From: Agaricus subrufescens
Lineage: Eukaryota > Basidiomycota > Agaricomycetes > Agaricales > Agaricaceae
Reading direction: 5' to 3'
DNA: 64,000 bases
NCBI GenBank assembly: GCA_029945375.1
Contig: CM057059.1
Span: 1,488,001-1,552,000 of the forward strand
The notes under the pieces are model-generated. The model was not told the DNA's origin. It saw nothing but the letters and a program-made list of their open reading frames with translations, and searched no databases. Each line of letters starts with the position of its first letter. Position 1 is the stretch's first letter. Of the stretch, positions 10,661-19,890 are shown in pieces. The position numbers and the translations under genes were made by a program.

Positions 10661-10672
10661 AATGGAGGGTGA
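10661..10672 (+). promoter_or_regulatory. Gypsy-1 polypurine tract
   Basis: AATGGAGGGTGA lies immediately before the 3' LTR (10673). The same purine run, AGAGGGTGA, precedes the LTR in Gypsy-2 and in the third copy. This is the expected site for plus-strand priming. Confidence 0.65.
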
Positions 10673-11203
10673 TGTTACGATCTATTTCTGTTATCATCCC
10701 CCTGACCCAGGACCATATGCTACTTCCCTATTTATGTACTCGCCTCCCATGTTTACTCAGCACCATTCCCATCATTAGTCAGACACCTTGGGTATACTTA
10801 CTCAGCCCAACTTCTCCTTCTATTATTAGGTAGTCGACTTGTCTATAAGTAGTGTAGTTATACTCTCTCTGTGAGACCAAACATGCAGTAAACTACTGTG
10901 AAAATTAGAGTAAATAGTAAAATACTGCCAAAAACACTGTTCTTCAGAAATCAACAAATTTTTGATTCCTTGTTTTAAGCATGAATTAGATGATTTTGGA
11001 TTTCACATTTTCAAGAACTGTGAAAAACAATGTATTGTTGCCTTTGAGGTGAGTTATTTACTATGAAAAACAGTAAATAACTGGTGTTTTGGGCTCATAG
11101 AGTCTGTATTTCCTTACACTTTACCAACTTGCTATATTCCCTTATCGCCCTCAAGTCTTTGCCTTAAGTTGCAACCTGAGCTAATCACTATAAGGTCATA
11201 ACA
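10673..11203 (+). repeat. Gypsy-1 3' LTR, split by a MITE
   Basis: It starts TGTTACGATC and ends GGTCATAACA, followed by the 5-bp target duplication CAAGC. With the 236-bp insertion and its 3-bp duplication removed, the LTR is 292 bp, the same as the 5' LTR. Confidence 0.88.
10867..11102 (+). mobile_element. 236-bp MITE, copy 1
   Basis: Comparison with the uninterrupted 5' LTR defines the edges: element CTCTGTGAGACC...GGGCTCATAGAG, flanked by TCT on both sides (10864-10866 and 11103-11105). The ends are imperfect inverted repeats (CTCTGTGAGACCAAA against CTCTATGAGCCCAAA). There is no coding capacity. A second copy in inverted orientation lies at 58218-58453, also inside an LTR. A 3-bp duplication suggests PIF/Harbinger- or CACTA-like mobilisation, but neither is proven. 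Confidence 0.78.
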
Positions 11204-11250
11204 CAAGCTCAGTTATGCATTTAGTTGTCCATGAAGGTGATGCAGAGGTG
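11204..11250 (-). pseudogene. RecQ pseudogene 1, N-terminal piece
   Basis: On the minus strand this reads SWTTKCITELVLQ, which joins directly (through the duplicated CAAGC) to QFNKCPCWYQIEV at 1368-1325. The paralogue at 41077 has SWTT..I..LVQ..FN...C.YQIEVA at the same place, so the join is convincing. Gypsy-1 therefore inserted into this helicase gene. Confidence 0.6.
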
Positions 11251-11457
11251 TGTGGCAGTGGCACTGTAGACATGTTGTGGGCATGACAGAATATATCCTC
11301 TCAATTAATTAATTTGATATGTTTTCTGAGTTCAATCTATGTCCTGATTAGGCCTCAGTGATGGCCAAAAGACATATGTTGCCAGCCACTCACTGCGTGA
11401 GCCATCCCCTTACTTCTGACTAAGCTCATGTGGGCAGTGAGTGAGCTGGGTAGAAGC

Positions 11458-11522
11458 CCACTGACTGGTCAGGCTCCTACCCAGTGCTCATGTGCATTAG
11501 GCCAAAAGAGGCAATTTAAGAG
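11458..11522 (+). repeat. Shared ~90-bp end-like repeat, copy 2
   Basis: It contains CTGACTGGTCAGGCTCC and TACCCAGTGCTCATGTGC, followed by GGCCAAAAGAGG. Immediately to the left (about 11439-11457) the core occurs in inverted orientation (GAGCTGGGTAGAAGCC), so two repeat ends face each other here across about 12 bp. RecQ pseudogene 1 starts about 210 bp away. Confidence 0.5.
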
Positions 11523-11543
11523 CATGCTCAGTGCTAGGGCTGT

Positions 11544-11571
11544 GGATAAAACCTTAGATTGGGTTTTATCC
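11544..11571. repeat. Perfect 10-bp inverted repeat (hairpin)
   Basis: GGATAAAACC (11544-11553) and GGTTTTATCC (11562-11571) are exact reverse complements with an 8-nt loop. The palindrome GGTATAATACC follows at 11573-11583. The function is unknown; it might be the tip of a foldback element. Confidence 0.6.
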
Positions 11572-11696
11572 TGGTATAATACCTCAGCTAGGGGGGTTTT
11601 ATACTAGTTTTATACAGGTCCAATGATCATGAGGCTTGTTGGGTCTCAGTTCCATGGCTGAAGTTATATAGCATCTGACAGGTGCAAATCTGCTGC

Positions 11697-11978
11697 TGTT
11701 ACAACCTTATAGCAATTAGCTCAGGTTGCAACTTAAGGCAAAGACTTGAGAGTGATATGGGAAAATAGCAAGTTGGTAAAGTGTAAGGAATACAGAGTAT
11801 TATATGCTACTTATAGACAAGTTGATTACCTAATAATAGGAAATAGAAGTCAGGCTGAGTGAGTCTACCTGAGGTGTCTGACTAATGATGGGAAATGGCT
11901 GAGTAAACATGTGGGATGATAAGTACAAAAGAAGAGAAAGCATAAAAGCATATGGTCCTGGGTCAGGGGATTGTAACA
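11697..11978 (-). repeat. Gypsy-2 3' LTR (282 bp)
   Basis: On the plus strand it begins TGTTACAACC and ends GATTGTAACA. The adjacent sequence inside the element, ACCCTCT on the plus strand (AGAGGGTGA read on the minus strand), is the polypurine tract. Confidence 0.85.
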
Positions 11979-12013
11979 TCACCCTCTGTTCAGGCTTCAA
12001 GTGGCAAGAAGCA

Positions 12014-12910
12014 TTAGTTGGTTAAGTTCATGAATAGCTTTGCCTTCTTGTTGGTGATTATCCATTTATTGGTGGTCTTGTTGAAACCAATGAAATGGGG
12101 AGAGTTGTTGTTGCCTGCTTTAATGAAGCAAAGTTGTTGGCCTCTATACTTGTTGTCTTGCCTGAAGTTGAGGCTGAAGGTGGATAAAATGACAGCCCAA
12201 TAAGCAGATTGGTGGGCTACTTCTCCTTGGTGTGCAAAGGTATAATTGGATGGGAGGGAGAATTTGACCAGTTCAGAGAAAGGTGGGATTTGTTGAAGGT
12301 ATGATTTGAGCTTTGTGATTTCATCTAGGACACCAGGATCACCAATGTTGCTGACTTTGGTTTGTTTAGTCAGGGCAGGGCTTCTGATATTGGGTTCTTC
12401 ACTCATGTGTTCCTGCTTAAGAGTGGTGTAATTAGGAACAGGAAGGTGAGTTTTGGGGACTTCTTCAAGTGCAGGGGAAGTGGGTCTGGTGGGGGCAAAT
12501 TTCTGATAGGTTTTGATCATCCTTTTGGTGGCAATTCAAATTTCTTCATTTCTGATATCAGGTAGGGCTTTGAGTTGATCAATAATGTGAACACAGATTT
12601 GATGGGCACAATGTTTGAGGTTCATTGGGAGAATGGCACTGAGATTCTTCAGGATAGTACCAAATTCTTTGTGGATTTCTTTGTCATGTCCGACAGTCAT
12701 GCAAATAGGTTGGATGGTGTTGATACAGGTGGTGTAAGCATTGGCGGAGACTTGATGCAAGGATATTCCAAGGTTTTGAACATATCCAAAGGAATGAAGG
12801 ATGTGGAGGAGGTGAGTGTGATATTTGTTGACATTATAGATGTTGCTGAGGTACTCCTTGTGAGGATGTTTGTCAAAGAGAGGAAGATTGGGGGTGGTAG
12901 TGGGGTTCAT
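12014..12910 (-). pseudogene. Gypsy-2 ORF C: unknown accessory protein (about 298 codons, one stop)
   Basis: From the ATG at 12910 (the Met shared with Gypsy-1) the frame runs to 12014 with one TGA at 12536-12538. Gypsy-1 has an intact CGA at that position (10107-10109), direct evidence that the stop arose by CpG transition. Conserved blocks include GYVQNLGISLHQ, ALTKQTKVSNIGD, NYTFAHQGEVAHQSAYWAV and PHFIGFNKTTNKWII. The open frame extends upstream to 12961. No known domain, signal peptide or membrane span is seen. Confidence 0.68.
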
Positions 12911-12994
12911 GGCAGGGGCTTCCAAGATTGGGATATACTTTAGGAGTGAAATGTTGGGCAATGGTTGAGTGAAAAATGCAACAAATGGTTTGGA

Positions 12995-13001
12995 TTTTAT
13001 A
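12995..13001 (-). promoter_or_regulatory. TATA box before ORF C (Gypsy-2)
   Basis: TATAAAA on the minus strand, 91 nt upstream of the ORF C ATG at 12910, the same spacing as in Gypsy-1. Confidence 0.5.
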
Positions 13002-13036
13002 CAGCTACTTCTCCTTCCAATTAGGCAATGCTTTTC

Positions 13037-13429
13037 TCATTGCTGATTTTCATTGGCTTGATTATTTGCCCATCCTCCTTCCCACATTCTGTTACTATTC
13101 CATCCACTTGGGTTAATCTCCTCAATGAGGTCTCTTAGTTCATCTTCCATCAATTCCAACTTCTTCCTTATCTTTCTAATCAGCTTCATCCCCTATCCCA
13201 TGACTTTTGCCATGTGTTCTTTTTTGGCCTTAGTAGGTATGATTACTCCACTTGGTTGATCATAGATGAGGGGTAGGTAGGTGTGGGCATATCTGTTGTC
13301 CACATCTGTGGCAAGGCCAAAGATGTGAATGAGCTCTCATTTGGCAGAGCTCTGGAAAGAGTCAGTGATGAGGCTGTGGTAGGCCTCCTGTTCATTGTTG
13401 GTGGTGGTGTTGGCAGTGTTGTTGCTCAT
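13037..13429 (-). pseudogene. Gypsy-2 ORF B: coiled-coil accessory protein, decayed
   Basis: This is the counterpart of 9203-9613. Start ATG 13429, final stop 13037-13039. One internal TGA replaces the CAA of Gypsy-1 (within the ..SSAKQELI.. segment) and a TAG lies further on. The conserved helix (KLELMEDELRDLIEEINP) is readable. It lies just downstream of the chromodomain stop (13488-13490). Confidence 0.6.
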
Positions 13430-13487
13430 GATGTCTTCTTTGAACTAATAGATGATGCTATACTGATTATTGGGGAATGATCTCCCT

Positions 13488-16445
13488 TTATAGGTTATTT
13501 GTGGATCTATACTGGTCTAGAATTTCTTGAGCATTCTCAAGGTCTGCTGCAGATTGCTATGTATCCTCAGAGTTATTGTATCCTTTGCAGTGTACCAGGT
13601 ATTGTGTTCCTTGGCCTTTCTTCCTATGTCCATGGATTTCTTCTACTTCATATTCTTCTTTGTTATTGATAATATCTGGAGGCAGTGGGGGTGGAGCCTT
13701 TTGACAATTGAACTCAGGCTTATTGAATTTGGTGAGAAGTGAAGAATGGAAGACAATGTGTATAGCCCAAGTTTTGGGTAACTTTAGGTGGAAGGATGTG
13801 TTTCCAATTGGTTCCAGAATTTCAAAGGATCTGTATTGTTTGTGGTCCATTTTTCCATAGGGAAGGTTTGATCATATGTTTGTTGCTTCTAGGCAGATGA
13901 GATCTCCTTTAGACAAGGGGTATTTTTGTTGTTTTAGATTCCCTTGTTCTGTCATGGCAGAGTTATATTTTTCCAGTGCAGCTTTTGCTTCATCTTGGGT
14001 TTCGGCAAGTTCCGTGGTGAATTTGGTAGTTAGAGAGTTTATCAAATCTGTGGTTAAGTTTCCTTTCCAGGGATGAATACTGTATGTGAGAAAGAATGGA
14101 GTCTGCTTGGTTGCTGTGTGGGTTTTGTCATTGTATTGGAATTCAGCTGTAGGTGACCATTTTGCCCAATTGTTTTGCTTGTAATTGACAAAGTTGCACA
14201 GGTAAGACTCAACTTCTTGATTGATTTGTTCAGTTTGTCCATCAGTTTGGGGGTGATAGGCAGTGGATAAGTTCCTTTCAATTCCCAAGGTGGAGCAGAG
14301 TTCTTTCATGAATTTAGAGGCAAACTGGGGTCCTCAATCACCAATAATATGTTTTGGAATACCATGTATCTGCCAGATATCTTTCTTGCAGATTTTGGCT
14401 AGTTGTCTTGACATGAGAGAGGTTTTGATGGGAATCAGGTGGATCATCTTTGAGAAGTGGTCAACAACTACTAGTATGGCATTGTGTCCTTCGGATTTAG
14501 GTAAGGGTCTGATCATGTCAATGGAAATTTCTTGCCATGGGGCTTAGGGGATTGGTAGTGGATTAAGGGGAATGTGACCTGGTTGTTGGTTGATCTTGTT
14601 TTTCTGACATTTGGTGCATCCTTTGATGAATCTTTTAATGTCTGTTTTAATTGTAGGCCACCAGAAAGTTTGTTTGATGAGATCCAGCATTTGGTAAGTA
14701 CCAGGGTATCCTAAGTCAGGTGGGTTATGATGATCAAGTAGGATGGATTCTCAAAGTTTTGGTTCATTTGGGATATAGATCTTCCCATTTTGATAGATGA
14801 TTCTGTTCTCTTCCCAGAATAGGTCAAGTCTTTTGTTCATTTCCTGAGTAACTTGAAGTTCTTGGTTATGAGAATTTTTAATTTGTTTTAATAGGTGAGA
14901 GTCCATAGATATGCTGAAGTTTTGGTTTTGGAGTAAGGTTATTTCAAGTGACGTGGATGGTTCAGATAGAGTTCTTAGAATTATGTGATCTTTGAACATA
15001 TCAATTTTGGGATTTTCTTCTTTGGGTTTGTGTCAGAAAAGTCAGGATAAAATGTCTGCTTTGACATTGGTTTTTTTGGGTATGTGGCATAGTAGGTAAT
15101 TGTATTCTTGAAGCATGAGGTACCATCTAGCTTGTTGGATGTCTAGCTTTTGCAGTTCTCTGAAGTATTTTAGGTTTTTGTGATTGGTCCAGATTTTGAA
15201 TTGGTGTTTAGCATCTAGTAAGTAGTGTCTCCAATTTTTGAACAATTGTGAGGAGTTCTTTGTTGTAGATTTTGTAGTTCTTTTCTGTGTTGGTGAGAGC
15301 TTTGGACATGAATGCTACCAGGTGCCATTTTCTGTTTTGTTCTTGTGATAGTATGGCTCCAATTCCAACATTGGAGGCATTGGTTTCTAGTCAGAATTGT
15401 CCTTTGTTATCTGGTAGAGCCAGTACCAGTTTGTTGGTTATGGCAGTTTTGATTGCTTTAAAGGCATTTTGTTTGTTTTGAGACCAGTTCCATGGTTTAG
15501 GATCTTTACCTCCCTTCAAGGCATTGAGTGGAGCAGCAATAGTGCTGAAGTTTTTGATGAAACATTGATAAAAGTTGGCAAAACTGGGGAATCTTTCTAC
15601 ATCCTTAATACATGTAGGGGTTTTCCATTTTGTACCAAATCAACCTTTTCAGATTCCATGCTAGCTTGTCCATTGCCAATTACAGTACCCAACATGGAAA
15701 TCTTGGTCATGTTAAATTCACACTTCGTTCACTTGAAGCATAGGTTGTTTTTGTTGGCAATTTTTAGAAAATAGAGTGTTTGTTCTTCCAGTTTGGGTAA
15801 GGAATCTGCAGGAATGGCAAAGTTGTTGATGTAGTTGACTAGTGAACCATCTTGGATCATTTCTCGGAATATGGTGGTCATCCAGCATGAAAAGGTTGCG
15901 GGGGAGTTACACATTCCAAAGAACATTACCATGGGTTTGAAGAGTCCTCTGTTAGTTAGAATAGCACCTTTCTATTCATCACCTTCTTTGATTCAAACAT
16001 TGTTGTATCCCCAAATGATATCCAATTTGTTGAAGTATTTGGTGTGTTTTAGTTTTCCAATTACTTTGCTGATGAGTGGGAGGGGGGTTTTATCCTTGAT
16101 GGTAATGTTGTTGAGTTTTTGGTAGTCTTGGCATAGTCAAAGGGATCCATCTTTTTTAGGAACAAAGAAACACAGAGCAGTGCAGGGACTTTTGGAAGGT
16201 CTGATTTGTTTTGTGGCCAGGTTTTCATCCAAGAATTTGTTTAACTCAATTTCTTCTTTCAGGGTCATTTCATAGACTTTTGCAGAAATTTCTGTAGGAG
16301 CATTTGGTAGTAGATTGACTTTGTGATCCCATTGGGTATGTTTGGGGAGTTTGTCAAAATTCTTGTGATTGAATAGGTGGGTATAAGGGTGCATGTAGTC
16401 CAGTAGATCTAGGGGTCTGTGGGGTCCAGTTCTTTTTCTTCTTCA
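13488..16445 (-). pseudogene. Gypsy-2 pol: RT, RNase H, integrase, chromodomain
   Basis: One frame throughout, with a few stops. RT N-terminal region (FFVPKKDGSL) near 16150; RT box YINNFAI near 15835 (both catalytic Asp are now Asn); RNase H about 15450-15100; integrase core near 14530-14200 with PLPKSEGHNAILVVVDHFSKM and HPQTDGQTEQINQEVE. The second integrase motif reads GD-stop-GPQF, where the family has Arg. Chromodomain YLVHCKGYNNSEDT near 13580, with TAG in place of Trp. No frameshift separates RT from chromodomain. Confidence 0.88.
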
Positions 16446-16987
16446 AAGTTTTCCCAATTGGTTTGTAAGCATTATAGGTGTTCTGGTAGTGAGAAGTTTG
16501 TGTGTCAAAAGGAGCATTTGGGTGGGCAGCACAAGAATGTGACTGTTCCTTTATTCCAATCAATTTCTGGATTATATTTGATTAACCAGTCATGTCATAT
16601 GAATATGTTGGCAGAGTCCAGTTCAGCTACTACTGCATCTATTGATTCTTGATGTCCTTTGAAATTTAGATCCAGATTAACAAATTTAGTAATGGATTCT
16701 GTTCTGCTAGGGGTTCTGTTGGCATTGGTGGTGAGGAAAGGTTTGTTGAGTTTGAGTGTGGGGATGTGTTGTTTGTGAACTGTTTGTTTATCTATGCATG
16801 TGTGTGTGCATCTGGAGTTGAGAATAGTTTTGGCTTGGAAGGTTTGTCTGTTTGGTTTGGTGATTTCTGGTTGCATGATTAATTCTTGCACTCCTAGTTG
16901 TTTTAGGGGACATCCCTGTGGGCAAACATATCAATTCTTCATATGACTAGTCACATTGGTTTGTGGGTTTGTGCCTACTCTGAACCT
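16440..16987 (-). pseudogene. Gypsy-2 protease region
   Basis: The frame is -1 to gag and the RT frame is -1 to it, exactly as in Gypsy-1 (497 nt between equivalent points in both copies). The active site reads TILNSRCTHTCID, so the catalytic Asp and Gly are lost. A TGA near 16595 interrupts ANIFI-HDWL, and a TAG ends the frame near 16412. Confidence 0.72.
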
Positions 16988-18040
16988 TTCAGAAAATCTT
17001 TCTGAGTTTCTTTGGCATTTCCTTCCTCTCCACTAGTGATGGCACAGATTTTGGTTTATTTCTTTGGGCTTTGGCATACTTTGGCAATGTGGCCCAGTTT
17101 GCAACAATTATAGCATTTGATGTTGGATCTGTAGGATCCAGAGTGACATTCTTTCTTGATGTGTCCAAATTTACCACATTTAAGGCATTTGGGCTTTCCA
17201 TTGATGGGCCATTCCAATTTATTTGCTCCAATCTCCATGGGTTGTTCATTTCCTCCATAGGTTATACCTGTGGTGGTATGCTGATTGTTTCTTTGTTTCT
17301 CTGTAAATTCCCAGCCTTTTCTGACTGAGCCAATGTCAGTGATCCATCCTTTGTGATTAGTGGGAATAGAGGTGGGAGGATATCCCAGAATGGTATGGAT
17401 GATGTCAGATCTGGTGTGATGTTTTAGGAGGTAGAGTGCGTGGTCTTTGCTTGAGCCTGATTGATGGACAAGAGCAGTGAATTTGACAAGGAAGTTGTTT
17501 GTGTGAAGGTTTCCTTGTTTGAAGGTTTCAATTTTGTCCTTGGCAATTTGTTTCTCATCTCCAGGTGAGAAGGCATCTACAATTTCTTGGGTAAAGATGT
17601 TCCAATCTGCAGTGTCATTGGACTTGATGACTTTGTTTTCCCAGTGTTGGGCAAACCATCCAGGGATTTCTCTGTGTAAGAAGTTAGTGACAAGAAGGAT
17701 CTTCAAATCTGAGTCTTTGTATTTGTTAAATCTGAGGTAAACTTCCATTCCCCTCCACCAATTGTTGAATTTGTTCCTATCTCTATTGAAATATCTGGGT
17801 TCCATAACATTTTTGTGGTTGATTTGTGCATTTTTTGTCTTTGGTTTGGTATTGTTACTTGCCATATCTTTCAATTCTAGTTCCTCAAGTTCTTTTGCTA
17901 GTTGGTTGATATCTTTGTCAGGTGATGTGTTCTTTGGCACTTGTGTTGGTTCTGGTTCTTCTGTTTCCTGTTTGTTGTTCTCAGATGAGTGCTTGGTCTC
18001 ATGGTTGTCTATGTTTCTGAGTGTTTCAAATCTGTTTCTG
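16975..18040 (-). pseudogene. Gypsy-2 gag
   Basis: Nearly continuous Gag, the best copy in the window: acidic N-terminus, capsid-like region (WWRGMEVYLRF, FSPGDEKQIAKDKIE) and two CCHC knuckles (CLKCGKFGHIKKEC, CYNCCKLGHIAKVC). One TAA near 17056 precedes the conserved terminal TAG (16975-16977). A TGA sits just upstream of 18040 in both gypsy copies, so the true start is not certain. Confidence 0.82.
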
Positions 18041-18135
18041 TTTCAATGTCCTTTGTGTTGTTTGTGCTCATACACTGAGCTAGCTGGTTCCTGCCTCAAT
18101 GACTAGAGGTCTTTCCTGCAAGGTGAGCTTTACAA

Positions 18136-18147
18136 TGCTTTACCAAA
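18136..18147 (-). promoter_or_regulatory. Gypsy-2 primer-binding site, self-priming type
   Basis: On the minus strand TTTGGTAAAGC directly follows the 5' LTR. It is complementary to the ATGCTTTACCAA segment inside this element's own LTR (near 18230). The base that differs between Gypsy-1 and Gypsy-2 PBS (AAAGTG against AAAGCA) also differs between LTR copies. Confidence 0.5.
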
Positions 18148-18422
18148 TGTTATGACCTTATAGCAATTAGCTCAGGTTGCAACTTAAGGCAAAGACTTGA
18201 GAGCGATAAGGGAAAATAGCAAGTTGGTAAAGCATAAGGAATACAGAGTATTACTATGCTACTTATAGACAAGTTGACTACCTAATAATAGGAAATAGAA
18301 GTCGGGCTGAGTAAGTCTACCTGAGGTGTCTGACTAACAATGGGAAGCAGCTGAGTAAACATGTGAGACAATAAGTACAAAAGAAGAGAAAGCATATGGT
18401 CCTGGGTCAGGGAATTGTAACA
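18148..18422 (-). repeat. Gypsy-2 5' LTR (275 bp)
   Basis: Plus-strand ends TGTTATGACC...AATTGTAACA. Related in sequence to the Gypsy-1 LTR over much of its length (TTGCAACTTAAGGCAAAG, GTCCTGGGTCAGGG) but distinct, so these are sister families. Confidence 0.85.
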
Positions 18423-18427
18423 GCTGC

Positions 18428-18690
18428 CTGTCAATTTATTTATTAGAAGATTGCTAGTGCATTCTAGACAAATTCTAATACTAGAGAAAGAACACATGAG
18501 TTGTGCATATCAACCTCAATTCACTGCCATGTGAGTGTTGAGTGTTGCATGTTGAAAATGAAAAAGAGAAATAAAGGAGACTGTGGACTGGAAACTAATT
18601 GTGTTCTGGGATGCTTATAGGCTATAAGGCTAAACACCAAAGAGAAAGAAAAGACAAAATGATAAAAGAAACTTGGAGTATACCCCCCCT
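18428..18690. other. Spacer, nothing recognised
   Basis: AT-rich sequence between Gypsy-2 and the recombinase fragment. No ORF with a recognisable motif and no clear repeat. Confidence 0.5.
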
Positions 18691-18691
18691 G

Positions 18692-19403
18692 TCAACTTGG
18701 GGGGTGGGGATGTTCAGGTGCACTTTCATTCCTCCCACCTGGGTCCAACAAGACCCTGGGGTTCAGCAATGCTGGATGTATTCTTATGTATATATGGAAA
18801 GCTTTGGAGGACCATTGCCCTAAGGCCTGGATCACATCAAACAACACACTGTTCCTTGCCAATAAAGTAGCGCCTCTCACTCTCATAGAATGTCTACCAA
18901 ACTGAGAATTGAAATGCAGATAAAAGTAGGTCAGGAACCAATTCCTTGTTGGCAGTTTTCCTGAACTTGTAACCCACAGCCATGGTACAGCTTCAAAACA
19001 CACATCCCTTAGCTGCACATATGACTGCAAGGCAGTGTAAGGGCTGTTAGGGCACTCAATGTCCCATAACTTGGTTCCCTGCAAAGAAATGGTCTGTTTT
19101 GCTGGCCAGTAAGGTGAATGACACTTGGGAATTTCCAAGTGCAGTGAATCCCATCTGATGGTTTTGCAACAATTGACCAGTCTCATGACATTTAGATCTA
19201 CCATCTCACTGAGTCTCAGCAGGCCAAAGAACCCCACTATGATCATAGCACAGAATAAAAAGTTGTCATATGATGGAAATTTGTCATAGTATTTCACAAT
19301 AGTGTCAAGTTATTCAAAGGAAATAGGTTCTTTCCTCTGTATTGGTTTGCCATGGAGTGTTTTCATTGACTTAACCAAGTCTTTGATACATGAGCTATTC
19401 CTT
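18692..19403 (-). pseudogene. Tyrosine recombinase (phage-integrase fold) fragment
   Basis: The open part (201 codons from 19297) holds the catalytic landmarks of a tyrosine recombinase: box I Arg in FFGLLRLSEM (near residue 27), the HxxR motif HSMR (near residue 137) and the nucleophile Tyr in KAFHIYIRIHP (near residue 170). The frame continues upstream past one TGA to about 19403, where it meets the foldback-like sequence at 19409, so the N-terminal DNA-binding part is missing. Crypton- and DIRS-type elements encode such enzymes; which class this belongs to cannot be told. Confidence 0.62.
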
Positions 19404-19408
19404 ATCCC

Positions 19409-19890
19409 TGAGGGCCCATCAGCAAAAAATTTGGCCACTTGAAGCTACTTGAGACTTACTTGAAAATTCTTCAAGTAGCCTTCAAGTAGTTTTTCTCTTC
19501 AAGTGTATGCTCAAGTCAGGGTCTAATCTTGAGAAGCTACTTGAGACCATAATTTCAAGTTGTCTTTGAAGCTCTCTCAAGCTATTTCAAAATGAGCATT
19601 CTAAGCATCTGCAAATAATTCCTCAGTAGTGTCAAGTAAACTCAAACTACTTCAAGTCTAATCTGTAGAATACCTCAAGATCTCATAAGTATGACACCAA
19701 GTGTATTCCATGCTTTGTTGTATATTTCAAACTTATCTCAAGCTGCTTGATGTATATTACAAGTTGTATTGAGTATTCTCCAAAGACATCTCAAAGTTTC
19801 AAATGTATCTCAAGTTATTTCAAGTATGTTTTGAAATTGGGTCATGTAAATCTCAAGTTGCTCCAAGAACATCCAAGTGAGCTCAATAAT
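19409..19890. repeat. Foldback terminus plus CAAGT-rich track
   Basis: It begins GGGCCCATCAGCAAAAAATT, the same terminus as the foldback at 538-642, then CTACTTGA units and their complements. About two dozen irregularly spaced TCAAGT/ACTTGA words follow over roughly 450 bp (commonly TTCAAGTAG, CTCAAGTT, CTCAAGCT). The right-hand terminus is not found. It reads like a diverged satellite or an elongated foldback core. Confidence 0.5.

Larger units (their letters stand above)
1369..11203 (+). mobile_element. Gypsy-1: decayed Ty3/gypsy chromodomain retrotransposon
   Basis: This is a complete but inactive LTR element. It has TG...CA LTRs of 292 bp (the right one enlarged by a MITE), a perfect 5-bp target duplication CAAGC (1364-1368 and 11204-11208), gag with two CCHC knuckles, protease, RT, RNase H, integrase and chromodomain, then two extra ORFs before the 3' LTR. 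Solo LTRs at 2163-3540 and 3856-5251 interrupt gag. Many in-frame TGA codons and several frameshifts inactivate it. Gypsy-2 at 11697-18422 is a close relative in the opposite orientation. Confidence 0.92.
11251..11696. other. Upstream region of RecQ pseudogene 1 and spacer; no gene
   Basis: Between the two gypsy elements there is no supportable ORF. The part at 11260-11460, read on the minus strand, resembles 40866-41076 upstream of the second RecQ (shared CAGTGAgTGG-TTGGCA...CCATCAC-GAG pattern), so it is probably an old promoter region. A shared repeat (11458-11522) and a hairpin (11544-11571) are listed separately. Confidence 0.45.
11697..18422 (-). mobile_element. Gypsy-2: decayed Ty3/gypsy chromodomain retrotransposon
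   Basis: This element is related to Gypsy-1 and has the same gene order, including ORFs B and C. LTRs are at 11697-11978 and 18148-18422, flanked by a perfect 5-bp duplication GCTGC (11692-11696 and 18423-18427). RT through chromodomain sits in a single frame over about 2.9 kb, which makes this copy the best guide to the native frame structure. It is dead: the protease reads NSR instead of DSG, the RT box reads YINNF, and several stops are present. Confidence 0.92.
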
